Source of the DNA: an uncultured Porphyromonadaceae bacterium
GTDB taxonomy: Bacteria > Bacteroidota > Bacteroidia > Bacteroidales > Muribaculaceae
DNA: 8,584 bases
Reading direction: 5' to 3'
Assembly (NCBI GenBank): GCA_947176615.1
Contig: CAMWRO010000108.1
Coordinates: 1-8,584 of the forward strand
Shown here: positions 1 through 7,300 of the stretch, one piece after another
Layout of the letters: each line of letters starts with the position of its first letter
Position numbering within the stretch: position 1 is the stretch's first letter
Position numbers and translations under genes: made by a program
The notes under the pieces: generated by a model
Told to the model about the DNA's origin: nothing
Databases searched by the model: none
The model's input: the letters and a program-made list of their open reading frames with translations, nothing else

Positions 1-514
1 CCTGAGGACCGTCCTCGGCGGTTATATATTCGACCCACTTGGCAAGTTCCTCGACAGTGCCGCTGCCGACATTGCCGCTCAGATAGGGCTCGATGCCGAG
101 CATTTCGCAGAGGTTGAAAAACTCGTGGGTACCGAAACTGTTGTCCTCGACAGTGCCGCCCCAGTTGTTGTTGACCATGCGGGGACGGTTCTCTTTGGGA
201 CCGATACCGTCGGTCCAGTGATACTCGTCGGCAAAACAGCCGCCGGGCCAGCGGAGAACGGGAATGTGGAGCGCGCGGAAGGCTTCGAGCACGTCGTTGC
301 GATAACCGTTGGTGTTAGGAATCGGAGAATTTTCCCCTACCCATATACCGCCATAGATGCACGAGCCGAGATGCTCGGCAAACTGGCCGTAGATTTCCTT
401 GTTGATAATAGGAGCCTCGTCACTGGGATACATGTTGACAGTGACGCTTTCGCCGGCCATAGCTAACGATGCAGAACCGAGGGCGGCAGACAGTGCAAGA
501 TTTCTTAATGTCAT
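1..514 (-). CDS. GH51 alpha-L-arabinofuranosidase, short type (5' part only, runs off the left edge)
   Basis: Reading leftward from ATG at 514-512 gives 171 codons with no stop before the window edge. The protein starts with a signal peptide (residues 1-20, ending Ala-Met-Ala before Gly-Glu-Ser), so it is probably periplasmic. The following segment is typical of the N-terminal half of the GH51 catalytic barrel: a NKEIYGQFAEHLG stretch near residues 38-50, RWPGGCFADEYHW near 88-100, then DGIGPKENRP. The family hydrolyses terminal alpha-L-arabinofuranosyl residues from arabinan, arabinoxylan and their oligosaccharides with retention. The catalytic acid/base and nucleophile glutamates lie beyond the visible part, so activity cannot be judged. 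It lacks the carbohydrate-binding-like insert of the neighbouring GH51, so the two are different subtypes and not a recent duplication. It starts 28 bases after that gene's stop, which indicates co-transcription. No Shine-Dalgarno sequence is visible; the leader is AT-rich, as is common in Bacteroidetes. Confidence 0.93.
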   Translation of the reverse strand, partial: MTLRNLALSAALGSASLAMAGESVTVNMYPSDEAPIINKEIYGQFAEHLGSCIYGGIWVGENSPIPNTNGYRNDVLEAFRALHIPVLRWPGGCFADEYHWTDGIGPKENRPRMVNNNWGGTVEDNSFGTHEFFNLCEMLGIEPYLSGNVGSGTVEELAKWVEYITAEDGPQ

Positions 515-520
515 TATGCT

Positions 521-552
521 GTGAGATTATTTAAATGTGAGATTATTTAAAT
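521..552. repeat. Perfect 16-bp tandem duplication across a gene end
   Basis: Two identical, directly adjacent copies of GTGAGATTATTTAAAT lie at 521-536 and 537-552. On the minus strand, the copy at 537-552 contains the last two sense codons (Phe-Lys) and the TAA stop of the large GH51 gene. The other copy lies wholly in the gap and ends six bases before the start codon of the next GH51 gene. The duplication therefore widens the gap from 12 to 28 bases and supplies the AT-rich leader of the downstream gene. That it arose by replication slippage is an inference. Confidence 0.9.
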
Positions 553-2549
553 TTGTAAACACTGAATGTTTTGGGAGCGAGAGTGGTGTTATAGGTGAAC
601 ACACCCTTTGTCACCGCGCCGAGGTCGGCGGCGGGAATAGCCTTGGTCACGGGAACCACGCGTCCGGGATTGTCGAGAGTATTGTCGGCGTTGATATCGT
701 CAGATGACAGAGTGGTCACGGTAGCCGCGGTTATGTCCTGACGCATTTTCTTCAATCCGTTAAGATTGATGGTGACCTCTTGGGGCGTGTCAGAAGTGTT
801 TGCGACCTTGACGATGTATTCTCCGGTCTCCTTGTCGATAACCGCGCTTGCAAAGAGTCCGTTCTGGTCCTCGTTTCCTGCGACAGGTTTCCCGTTCATG
901 GTGAGAGGCAACACGTTGCTGCCCTTGTTCTGAGCATAAAGCTGCTGCACATAGTAGCTTGCAGTGCGGAACGAGTCGCTGTTGTCAAACCATATCATGT
1001 CAGGACGCCACTGCCATCCTTCGACATGGGCAAAGAGCGGGGCGTAGGTGGCCATGTGAACGATGTCGGCGTTACGCTCCAAGCCGGTCATGAACGCTGC
1101 TTCGAGAAGTGCGGCATTGAAATGGTTCCATTTCTTGCCTTTGCCGTGACACGCATACTCGCCGGCAAACACTTTGGGGCCTTTGCGGTCATAATTGTCA
1201 TAACGGTTGCCCTGTGCGAGGAACCACTTTTCGGGACGGTAGAAATGCTCGTCGACAAGGTCGGCACCGAGTTTTTTCATTTCGGGCCACAGGTAGTCAA
1301 ACTGTTCTCCCTCGGAGTCGGGACCCGACGAGCCTACGATGCGTATGTCGGGGTAAGCCTTGCGGATAGCGGTCACAAACGGAGCGAGGTGTTCGGGATA
1401 TTCGGGACCCCACTGCTCGTTACCGATGGCGATGAGCTTGAGGTTGAAAGGAGCGGGATGGCCCATTTCGGCACGGAGCGCTCCCCACTTGGTCGAAGTG
1501 TCACCGTTGGCAAACTCGATAAGGTCGAGAGCGTCCTGAATATAGGGCTGCAATTCGTCAACAGGCACATGAGCCTTGGCGTCACGGTTCTGGAACTGGC
1601 ATGCGAGTCCCACGCTCAACACGGGGAGCGGCTCGGCACCGATTTCCTCGGAAAGGAGGAAATATTCATAGAACCCGAGACCGCCCGACTGATAGTAGTC
1701 GGGATAGAAACGGTGGGGGAAGGTATAATGCCAGCGATTCTCGTTGACAGGACGGTTTTCTACCGGGCCGACAGTATTTTTCCACTGATAGCGGGTGGGC
1801 AGGTCGGTACCCTCGACAATACAGCCGCCGGGGAAACGGAACACACCGGGATTCAGGTCGTAGAGAGCCTGCGCGAGATCTTTGCGCAGACCGTTCTTGT
1901 GTCCTTTCCATGTGTCGACAGGGAACATCGAGAGATGCTCAAGGTCTACGGTAACATTATCGGGTTTGCTAAGGAACACGCGCAGTTTTCCCTTTTCGCA
2001 GCTCTCGCCGGGTTTCAGCGTAACCTCATATTGTTTCCAGTCAGCAGACTCGACGGTAATCTCCTGCTTGGCGGCGACATGGGTCTCGCCCATCGTGGCC
2101 GGGTCGACAAGCTCTACACGCAGTGTGGCCTTTTCACCCTTGGGAGAACGTGCCCACACGCTGAAACGGTATTCCTGATCCTTCTTGAAAGTCACGCCGA
2201 AGAATCCTTCGTTTTCAAGGCCGGTGTGCTTGTCGTTGTGACCGGCACTGCCGAGGCGCACATAGTGGGGGTTGCGCTCAAACGGGCCGTCGTTCTGTAA
2301 CGTCACGTTGCCATAGGTCACCCATCCCATCAGATTCTGGGGGAACTCAAACGAGCGGTTCTTGACCATCTCGGCATAAAGGCCGCCGTCAGCGGCATAG
2401 TTGATGTCTTCAAAGAAAAGTCCATACATTGTGGGCTGAATCGGTGCGCCGGGTTTATTGGCCTGCACATTCAGCACGTTATCGGCCGCGCCGACTGTCA
2501 GAGCCGCCGCCATTCCGATGGAAGCGAGCATCGGTAATCTTAACTTCAT
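543..2549 (-). CDS. GH51 alpha-L-arabinofuranosidase with carbohydrate-binding-like insert, exported
   Basis: The 668-residue product belongs to glycoside hydrolase family 51 and should release terminal alpha-L-arabinofuranose from arabinan or arabinoxylan oligosaccharides in the periplasm. Residues 1-21 form a signal peptide (Lys/Arg near the start, then an Ala-rich core) without a lipobox cysteine. An IQPTMYGLFFEDINYAADGG motif follows near residues 37-56. Residues about 72-210 look like a beta-sandwich of the CBM4/9 galactose-binding-like type, as found in plant and Bacteroides GH51 enzymes. The barrel starts near 215, with FRFPGGCIVEG at 237-247. Glu378 in GNEQWG is the expected acid/base and Glu464 in FAGEYA the expected nucleophile. 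Residues about 530-668 form the C-terminal beta-sandwich. I chose ATG at 2549; an in-frame TTG at 2561 would add only four residues. The gene follows the GH43 gene after 52 AT-rich bases and precedes another GH51 gene by 28, which points to one operon. No truncation or lost catalytic residue is seen. Confidence 0.95.
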   Translation of the reverse strand: MKLRLPMLASIGMAAALTVGAADNVLNVQANKPGAPIQPTMYGLFFEDINYAADGGLYAEMVKNRSFEFPQNLMGWVTYGNVTLQNDGPFERNPHYVRLGSAGHNDKHTGLENEGFFGVTFKKDQEYRFSVWARSPKGEKATLRVELVDPATMGETHVAAKQEITVESADWKQYEVTLKPGESCEKGKLRVFLSKPDNVTVDLEHLSMFPVDTWKGHKNGLRKDLAQALYDLNPGVFRFPGGCIVEGTDLPTRYQWKNTVGPVENRPVNENRWHYTFPHRFYPDYYQSGGLGFYEYFLLSEEIGAEPLPVLSVGLACQFQNRDAKAHVPVDELQPYIQDALDLIEFANGDTSTKWGALRAEMGHPAPFNLKLIAIGNEQWGPEYPEHLAPFVTAIRKAYPDIRIVGSSGPDSEGEQFDYLWPEMKKLGADLVDEHFYRPEKWFLAQGNRYDNYDRKGPKVFAGEYACHGKGKKWNHFNAALLEAAFMTGLERNADIVHMATYAPLFAHVEGWQWRPDMIWFDNSDSFRTASYYVQQLYAQNKGSNVLPLTMNGKPVAGNEDQNGLFASAVIDKETGEYIVKVANTSDTPQEVTINLNGLKKMRQDITAATVTTLSSDDINADNTLDNPGRVVPVTKAIPAADLGAVTKGVFTYNTTLAPKTFSVYKFK

Positions 2550-2601
2550 GATATTATTCAAAAAAATATGTTTATGATTTTTATTTATTTAGTCACTATA
2601 T

Positions 2602-4065
2602 TCATTTTACACGTTTGCCCCACACGCTGCGGCCATTCCTGTCAAGGCCCGTGAACAGAATTGTGTCATAACCGCGTTCCCAGTCATGCCCGGCATGAAC
2701 GACGAGATTGGTGACAGTGTCTCCGTCAATGCTCAATGACAGCAATTGGGTCGACCGGTCAAATTTCCAGTCTCCACCCCGTGCAAGGGTGAGATTACGG
2801 GAGTTGTTCCAACCGGTATCAAGGAGGTTGCCGCGAGAGTGAAGAATCGCGTCGGCCGTCTCACGAATCTCGTCCGACGGTTCTGTCAGCCTGATGACTT
2901 CCCATTCCCCTTCAAGGTCACGCGGCGAAAACACGCGCCGCCCCACCCCGGCATAACGCTCGGGTGACACAACAGGCCAACCGTCGGGCGTGAAAAACAT
3001 CTGACGCAGGTGGAGAACCATCATATCGGGATTGGAGGCAAGCCTGCCCTGATGAGCCATGTAGAAATTACCATCCTTATCGCTGAACACGCCGCAATGT
3101 GCCGTACCCTGCCATCCGGCATGGTTGTCAAAACGATAGGGCGATGTCAGGAGCGGGAAATTGTCAGTCGTGTCGGCCATCTCTTTTCCGTGGAAATCGA
3201 CAAACGGGCCGTCGGGGCAGTCAGAACGGCATGCCCTGACGTTATAGGTGGTCGTCAACGGGTCATAGGAACTGAAAAAGTAATACTTCCCGTTCTGAGG
3301 ATTGCGGATAACCTCGGGAGCCTCGATATTGTCGCGACGATAGTTGGCACGGCCTGCGACACGGGAGCCCTTGTCACCCTCGGCAATCGGGAATCCTGTT
3401 GCAGGGTCGATGTCCATGCAGAACAGGCCGCCGAAATAAGAGCCATAGTGCATGTAGCGTTTCCCGTCGGCTGTAATCAGCGTCGGGTCGATGGCGTTCA
3501 TCCCCGAGCCGGTATCGGTCTTTACAACGGCTCCTTTGTGAATCCACGGGCCCTCGGGCGAGGTGGCCTCGGCAAGACCGATATAGGATGTCGGACGGCC
3601 GAAAGCCGACACGCAATAGTAAAGGTGATATTTTCCGTTGCCACAGTCAAGCATGTAGGGGGCCCACACGTTGGTTGCCCCGCGGCCGTCATTGAGCGAC
3701 TTCACCCACTCGACCGCCTCGGCGGGAATCTCAGGGAAGGCCCACCCGACAAACTCCCAGTTGACAAGGTCGGTCGACTTTCTCATCTGGACAAATCCGA
3801 GAGGCACATTCTTTTTCCGGGCCTCATGACGGTCTTCACGATAAATGGCATCGGTGGAATACATATAATATGTGTCACCGACCCGGCATACCGACGGGTC
3901 GTGCACGTTGTAGGTCCCCCAGTCCTTGTAACACTCCATCGAGGATACCGGCGAATAATCGTCGACCCACGGATTGGACGATACAATCGGGACAAAAGGT
4001 TTTCCCGTGCAAGCTGTCAAGACGGCCAGCACAACAACTAATATTATAAACCGAGGATTTTTCAT
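2602..4065 (-). CDS. GH43 lipoprotein, probable arabinan endo-1,5-alpha-L-arabinosidase
   Basis: The 487-residue product has a lipoprotein signal peptide with lipobox Leu-Thr-Ala-Cys, lipidated at Cys19, so it is membrane-anchored and possibly exposed on the cell surface. Residues about 45-370 form the five-bladed propeller of GH43, an inverting family. Its expected catalytic triad is visible: Asp56 in VHDPSV (general base), Asp193 in NAIDPTL (pKa modulator) and Glu248 in NIEAPEV (general acid). His323 in QGTAHCGVF sits where endo-arabinanases place the metal-ligand histidine. Residues about 375-487 form a separate beta-rich C-terminal domain, as in the longer endo-arabinanases. The likely reaction is endo-hydrolysis of alpha-1,5-arabinan; an exo-acting arabinofuranosidase or a xylan-active GH43 cannot be excluded from sequence alone. 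It is the first gene of the leftward operon, transcribed away from the HTCS gene, and is probably activated by it. The ATG at 4065 is followed directly by the Lys-Asn-Pro-Arg start of the signal peptide. Confidence 0.9.
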   Translation of the reverse strand: MKNPRFIILVVVLAVLTACTGKPFVPIVSSNPWVDDYSPVSSMECYKDWGTYNVHDPSVCRVGDTYYMYSTDAIYREDRHEARKKNVPLGFVQMRKSTDLVNWEFVGWAFPEIPAEAVEWVKSLNDGRGATNVWAPYMLDCGNGKYHLYYCVSAFGRPTSYIGLAEATSPEGPWIHKGAVVKTDTGSGMNAIDPTLITADGKRYMHYGSYFGGLFCMDIDPATGFPIAEGDKGSRVAGRANYRRDNIEAPEVIRNPQNGKYYFFSSYDPLTTTYNVRACRSDCPDGPFVDFHGKEMADTTDNFPLLTSPYRFDNHAGWQGTAHCGVFSDKDGNFYMAHQGRLASNPDMMVLHLRQMFFTPDGWPVVSPERYAGVGRRVFSPRDLEGEWEVIRLTEPSDEIRETADAILHSRGNLLDTGWNNSRNLTLARGGDWKFDRSTQLLSLSIDGDTVTNLVVHAGHDWERGYDTILFTGLDRNGRSVWGKRVK

Positions 4066-4086
4066 GATTGGTCTTCAGGTATAGGC

Positions 4087-4104
4087 AGCCGATCGCTGAC
4101 GGCT
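4087..4104 (-). other. Small GC-rich hairpin in the GH43 leader
   Basis: AGCCG (4087-4091) and CGGCT (4100-4104) form a 5-bp stem with an 8-base loop. It lies 22 bases upstream of the GH43 start codon, within the probable 5' untranslated region of the operon. It is short and has no U-tract on either strand, so it is not a convincing terminator. A role in mRNA stability or translation is only possible. Confidence 0.3.
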
Positions 4105-4115
4105 ATATTTACTCG

Positions 4116-4129
4116 GTGTAAAATTACAC
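4116..4129. promoter_or_regulatory. Palindrome GTGTAA-AA-TTACAC upstream of GH43
   Basis: The arms at 4116-4121 and 4124-4129 are perfect 6-bp inverted repeats separated by two bases. The site overlaps a near-consensus -7 element for the leftward operon (TAATTTTA on the minus strand, 4126-4119, one mismatch to TAnnTTTG). A protein bound here could control that promoter. AraC-type domains usually bind directly repeated sites, so this palindrome may belong to another regulator or have no function. Confidence 0.3.
4119..4126 (-). promoter_or_regulatory. Candidate -7 element for the GH43-GH51-GH51 operon (near-consensus)
   Basis: TAATTTTA on the minus strand matches the Bacteroidetes -7 consensus TAnnTTTG at all but the final base. 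A TTG triplet lies 16 bases upstream (4145-4143), shorter than the usual spacing of about 19-21 to the -33 element. It would give a leader of about 45 bases before the GH43 start. The competing candidate at 4205-4212 matches the consensus exactly but gives a longer leader, so the assignment is open. Confidence 0.35.
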
Positions 4130-4147
4130 TTATTTTCCTCCACAAGG

Positions 4148-4173
4148 GTGGACAGATGGGTAATTTAAGTGGA
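4148..4173 (-). promoter_or_regulatory. Possible HTCS operator: TCCAC half-sites 21 bp apart
   Basis: On the minus strand, TCCAC occurs at 4173-4169 and again at 4152-4148, a repeat distance of exactly 21 bp, or two helical turns. Two direct half-sites about 21 bp apart is the geometry bound by AraC-family dimers. The pair lies just upstream of the near-consensus promoter at 4119-4126, where an activator would be expected. Conservation outside the five-base core is poor, so the assignment is tentative. Confidence 0.25.
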
Positions 4174-4195
4174 TTATAACAATAGCTCTTAAATT
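4162..4195. promoter_or_regulatory. 8-bp inverted repeat with 18-base spacer in the divergent promoter region
   Basis: AATTTAAG at 4162-4169 and CTTAAATT at 4188-4195 are perfect inverted copies separated by 18 bases, centred near 4178 between the two divergent genes. It could be a regulator site that controls both directions, or a chance match in AT-rich DNA. Its left arm touches one of the TCCAC half-sites. Confidence 0.3.
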
Positions 4196-4204
4196 TAACA
4201 CATA

Positions 4205-4212
4205 CAAAGTTA
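4205..4212 (-). promoter_or_regulatory. Candidate -7 element for the leftward operon (exact TAnnTTTG)
   Basis: The minus strand reads TAACTTTG (4212-4205), an exact match to the Bacteroidetes sigma factor -7 consensus TAnnTTTG. No good TTTG lies at the expected -33 distance. Transcription from here would leave a leader of about 130 bases before the GH43 start. A weak -33 element is compatible with an activator-dependent promoter. If this is the true promoter, the TCCAC repeats and the 34-bp inverted repeat lie in the transcribed leader. Confidence 0.4.
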
Positions 4213-4267
4213 ATGAATTATACCAACACATCACATCTATTCAACTTTTTTTCACCAAAAAGCCATA

Positions 4268-4285
4268 ACAATTAAAAAAAATTGT
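4268..4285. promoter_or_regulatory. Inverted repeat ACAATT-A6-AATTGT overlapping the HTCS promoter
   Basis: Six-base arms at 4268-4273 and 4280-4285 flank a run of six A. The right arm ends on the first base of the HTCS -7 element, between the -33 region and the start point, where a bound protein would block or bend the promoter. It may equally be just part of the A-rich upstream DNA common in Bacteroidetes promoters. Confidence 0.25.
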
Positions 4286-4292
4286 ATCTTTG
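4285..4292 (+). promoter_or_regulatory. -7 element of the HTCS gene promoter (TATCTTTG)
   Basis: TATCTTTG matches the Bacteroidetes -7 consensus TAnnTTTG exactly and follows a long A/T-rich stretch. A clear TTTG at -33 is not seen; the nearest T-rich run is at 4246-4252. Transcription would start around 4297-4299, about 17 bases before the ATG at 4315. That short leader is part of the reason for preferring that start. Confidence 0.55.
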
Positions 4293-4314
4293 CCGATGCA
4301 ACCTCCACCGGAAC

Positions 4315-7300
4315 ATGAATGCGACACGCGTGTCAGTGCGCAAAATGATACCGATATTTCTAATTGCCACATCAGTGATATATACTTTTTCCCACCGGCT
4401 AAAACGACTGTCCGTGAAGATACGTTTTGTCTTCATGGCAATCGTCATGTCGGTCGCAAGCCATCTGTCGGCATCGCCCCTCCACGACCCGCTGAACGAG
4501 GGGGTTTTCATGGAGGCCCACGATATAGAATACCTGACGATGGCCGAAGGGTTGCGCCACAACTTTGTCGACGACATCATGCGTGACAGCCGAGGCTTTC
4601 TATGGATAGGATACGGCGGCGGCGGTCTGTCACGATATGACGGTTATGAATTTATCAACTTTTCGGCCAATTCCGTCCAGTGCCCGCTGCGCGGAAACTT
4701 CGCCGTCGAGATGGCTGAAGACCGATTCGGACGACTGTGGGTCGCAACCGAAGGAGGAATCTCGACAATCGACCTGTACACACTGCAACATGCCGTGATA
4801 AAGGATTTTACCGTGAAACTCAACGCTGCTGTAAACGTTCCGTCATGGGGGGTGCATGTTGACAAAAGCGGAAAACTGTGGATTCGCACCGGTGACTCCA
4901 TCTTCTGTTTCCGGTTCAATGCCGACGGCGATATTGACGGTATGGCTCAATACACTTATACCCCCATCAGCCGTGGGCGGGCCTACCTGAAGGATATAAA
5001 TGACAACGGAAAGCCGTGGACAGGAATCAACGGAGAGGTCTGCCAACTCAGTGCCGATTTCGAAAACAACCGCGTCAATGTGGCACAGGTCTCCTCCTCC
5101 CTGACATTTGTCCCTGACATAATGATCAGTGACATCGTAAAAAACGGCAAGGATGTGTGGATAGCCACTGACCGCGGCCTGTGGCGATACAATCCCGACC
5201 ATGACGCCGTGGTCAACTACATGAACGACCCTAACGACCCTAAATCACTGTCCCAGAACTTCATAAACTCAGTCGCCGTAACCTCCAAAGGCCAGCTGAT
5301 AGTGGGTTCGCTTCAGGGATTGAACATCTATAACCCTCTCAACGACAACTTTGAGCGCATCGGGCGCTGCGACAGGCTTCACTCGGTGGAAGGACTGAAC
5401 AATGTATTCGTCAACAAGGTATATGTCGACGGCAACCGGGTCTGGGTGGGCACCGAAGGTGGCGGACTCAGCCGCATAACCGAAAAACGACTATATGTCA
5501 ACACTATAACCAACAATTTCAATGCCCCGGGTCATGCCTTCAACACCCCGGTCAACGCCGTGCTTGTCGAGCCTTCGGGGACTGTGTGGACCGGCTCGGT
5601 CGAAGGCGGACTTCACCGCTCTGACAGCAATCTCAGTCATTTCACTCACTACACTGCCGAAGACGGGATACTGAGCCACAACTCGGTCAGCGCGCTCGCG
5701 CTTGACGGCGAGGGCAACCTGTGGGTGGGAACATGGGGCGGAGGTGTCAACATCCTCTCGACCAAGGGGCGTGTCAGCCGCCTGAGACATTTTATAACTA
5801 CTACTGACGGTGCTTGGCACATCGGATATATCGGCGCGCTGATCTGGGATTCACTCAATAAATTAATGTGGGTCGGTACCTCGCGCGGACTCTACATATA
5901 TAATCCTGTCAGTGACACAATGCAGGAAGCCTATCCCGGAACATTTGACGATGTGTTCGGTGCCATCGGCGCGGTCATAGACCGTTACAACCACCTGTGG
6001 ATCGGCTCCAGCAGCGGCCTGATAGACATTGATCTGCGACGTTATGCAGCAAAACCCGACATAAATGCCGTCAGGCACATCAACGGCCGCTTCGACAACC
6101 CCGGCATGACTGTCAACGAGCGCATCACATTCCTTTTCATCGACAGCCGCGACAGGTTATGGGTGGGAACAAACGGCAACGGCCTTTACCGCCGCGTCAC
6201 TGACAAAAGCGTCGAGCGATTCATAGGCATAACAACCGCCAACGGCCTCCCCAACGACATCGTACACGGAATAGCAGAAAGCCGCTCCGGCGACCTGTGG
6301 GTCTCCACCTACAAGGGCCTTGTGCGCATGAGCCGGACCGAAAACAGCAGCGGTATTCCCGAAATAACCGTCTACGACACCTCCGACGGACTGACATGCG
6401 ACTGTTTCTACTGGAATGCCGCCGCCCGGGACGCTGCGGGGAACATTCTGATGGGTTGCGTCGACGGACTGGTGGTCGTCAAGAGCCGCGCCGATGTCGT
6501 CACTGACAGCAACGAGCCGTTAAAAGTGAATATAACCCATGTGTGGGTCGACAACACAGAGCTTCTTCCGGGAAAAGCCGAAGGGTCACAGTCGTTCTGC
6601 CCCGTTGCGGGAATCACAACCCATGAACGCACCCGCTCGGTCGCGTTTGAGTTCTCGTCGCTCGACTTTGACAATGCCAATACCGGCGTATACTCCTACC
6701 GCCTCAAGGGATTCGACACCGACTGGAACGAGCTGCCACACGGCCGCAGGTTTATAAGGTATACCAACCTGTCGCCCGGCGACTACACCTTGCAGCTCGT
6801 ATATCACCGTGCCGGACAAAAATTTGACACAGAAAACATTACCGAACTACCACTGAATGTCACCCCCTATTTCTACCGCAGGTGGTGGTTCATCTTACTG
6901 GTAATCATGACACTGATTGCCGGGGCAACACTGATTTACCGCCGACGGGTCACCAATTACAGGCGTCAGCGACTGATACTGCAACAGACTGTCGCCGAGC
7001 GCACTGCCGAAATCGAGGAGCAGAAACGCCAAGTCCAGCAGCTCACTATGGACCGCATAGCGTTCTTCACCAATATCACCCATGAATTCCGCACACCTAT
7101 CACGCTGATACTCGGCCCGATAGAACGCGCTCTCAAGCTAAGTTACAACCCGCAGGTCATCGAGCAGCTCCACTTTGTCGAGCGAAACTCCAAATATCTG
7201 CTCTCCCTCGTCAACCAACTGATGGACTTCCGCAAGGTCGAATCGGGAAAGATGGAAATCATGCGCACACGCGGCAACCTCGCGCGATTCCTCTACAACA

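Noticed and set aside
4..17. Small inverted repeat GAGGAC / GTCCTC at the left edge
   Set aside because: The 6-bp arms lie inside the GH51 coding sequence (Glu-Asp-Gly-Pro codons) and are the sort of match expected by chance in GC-rich coding DNA.
780..2300. A 506-codon open frame on the plus strand opposite the large GH51 gene
   Set aside because: It lies entirely antisense to a clear GH51 coding sequence with intact motifs, has no recognisable domain and no promoter or initiation context. Codon bias of the GH51 gene keeps the opposite frame free of stops.
3010..4041. A 343-codon open frame on the plus strand opposite the GH43 gene
   Set aside because: It mirrors the GH43 reading frame, shows no domain resemblance, and ends just inside the GH43 start. 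It is a shadow of codon bias.
4139..4152. Short hairpin TCCAC-AAGG-GTGGA suggested as a terminator
   Set aside because: The stem is only 5 bp and has no following T-run on either strand. The location between divergent promoters gives no reason for termination.
4282..4314. In-frame upstream extension of the HTCS gene from a TTG at 4282
   Set aside because: It would start translation within the -7 promoter element, upstream of the predicted transcription start, and adds no recognisable sequence.
4843..5202. A 119-codon minus-strand open frame inside the HTCS gene
   Set aside because: It lies wholly antisense to the propeller-coding region with its regular blade motifs, and no independent evidence of a gene was seen.
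5224..5241. Perfect 9-bp tandem repeat encoding Asn-Asp-Pro twice
   Set aside because: Asn-Asp-Pro-rich loops before the Ser-Leu-Ser of a blade are common in HTCS propellers, so this is probably protein-level sequence preference and not a mobile or regulatory repeat.
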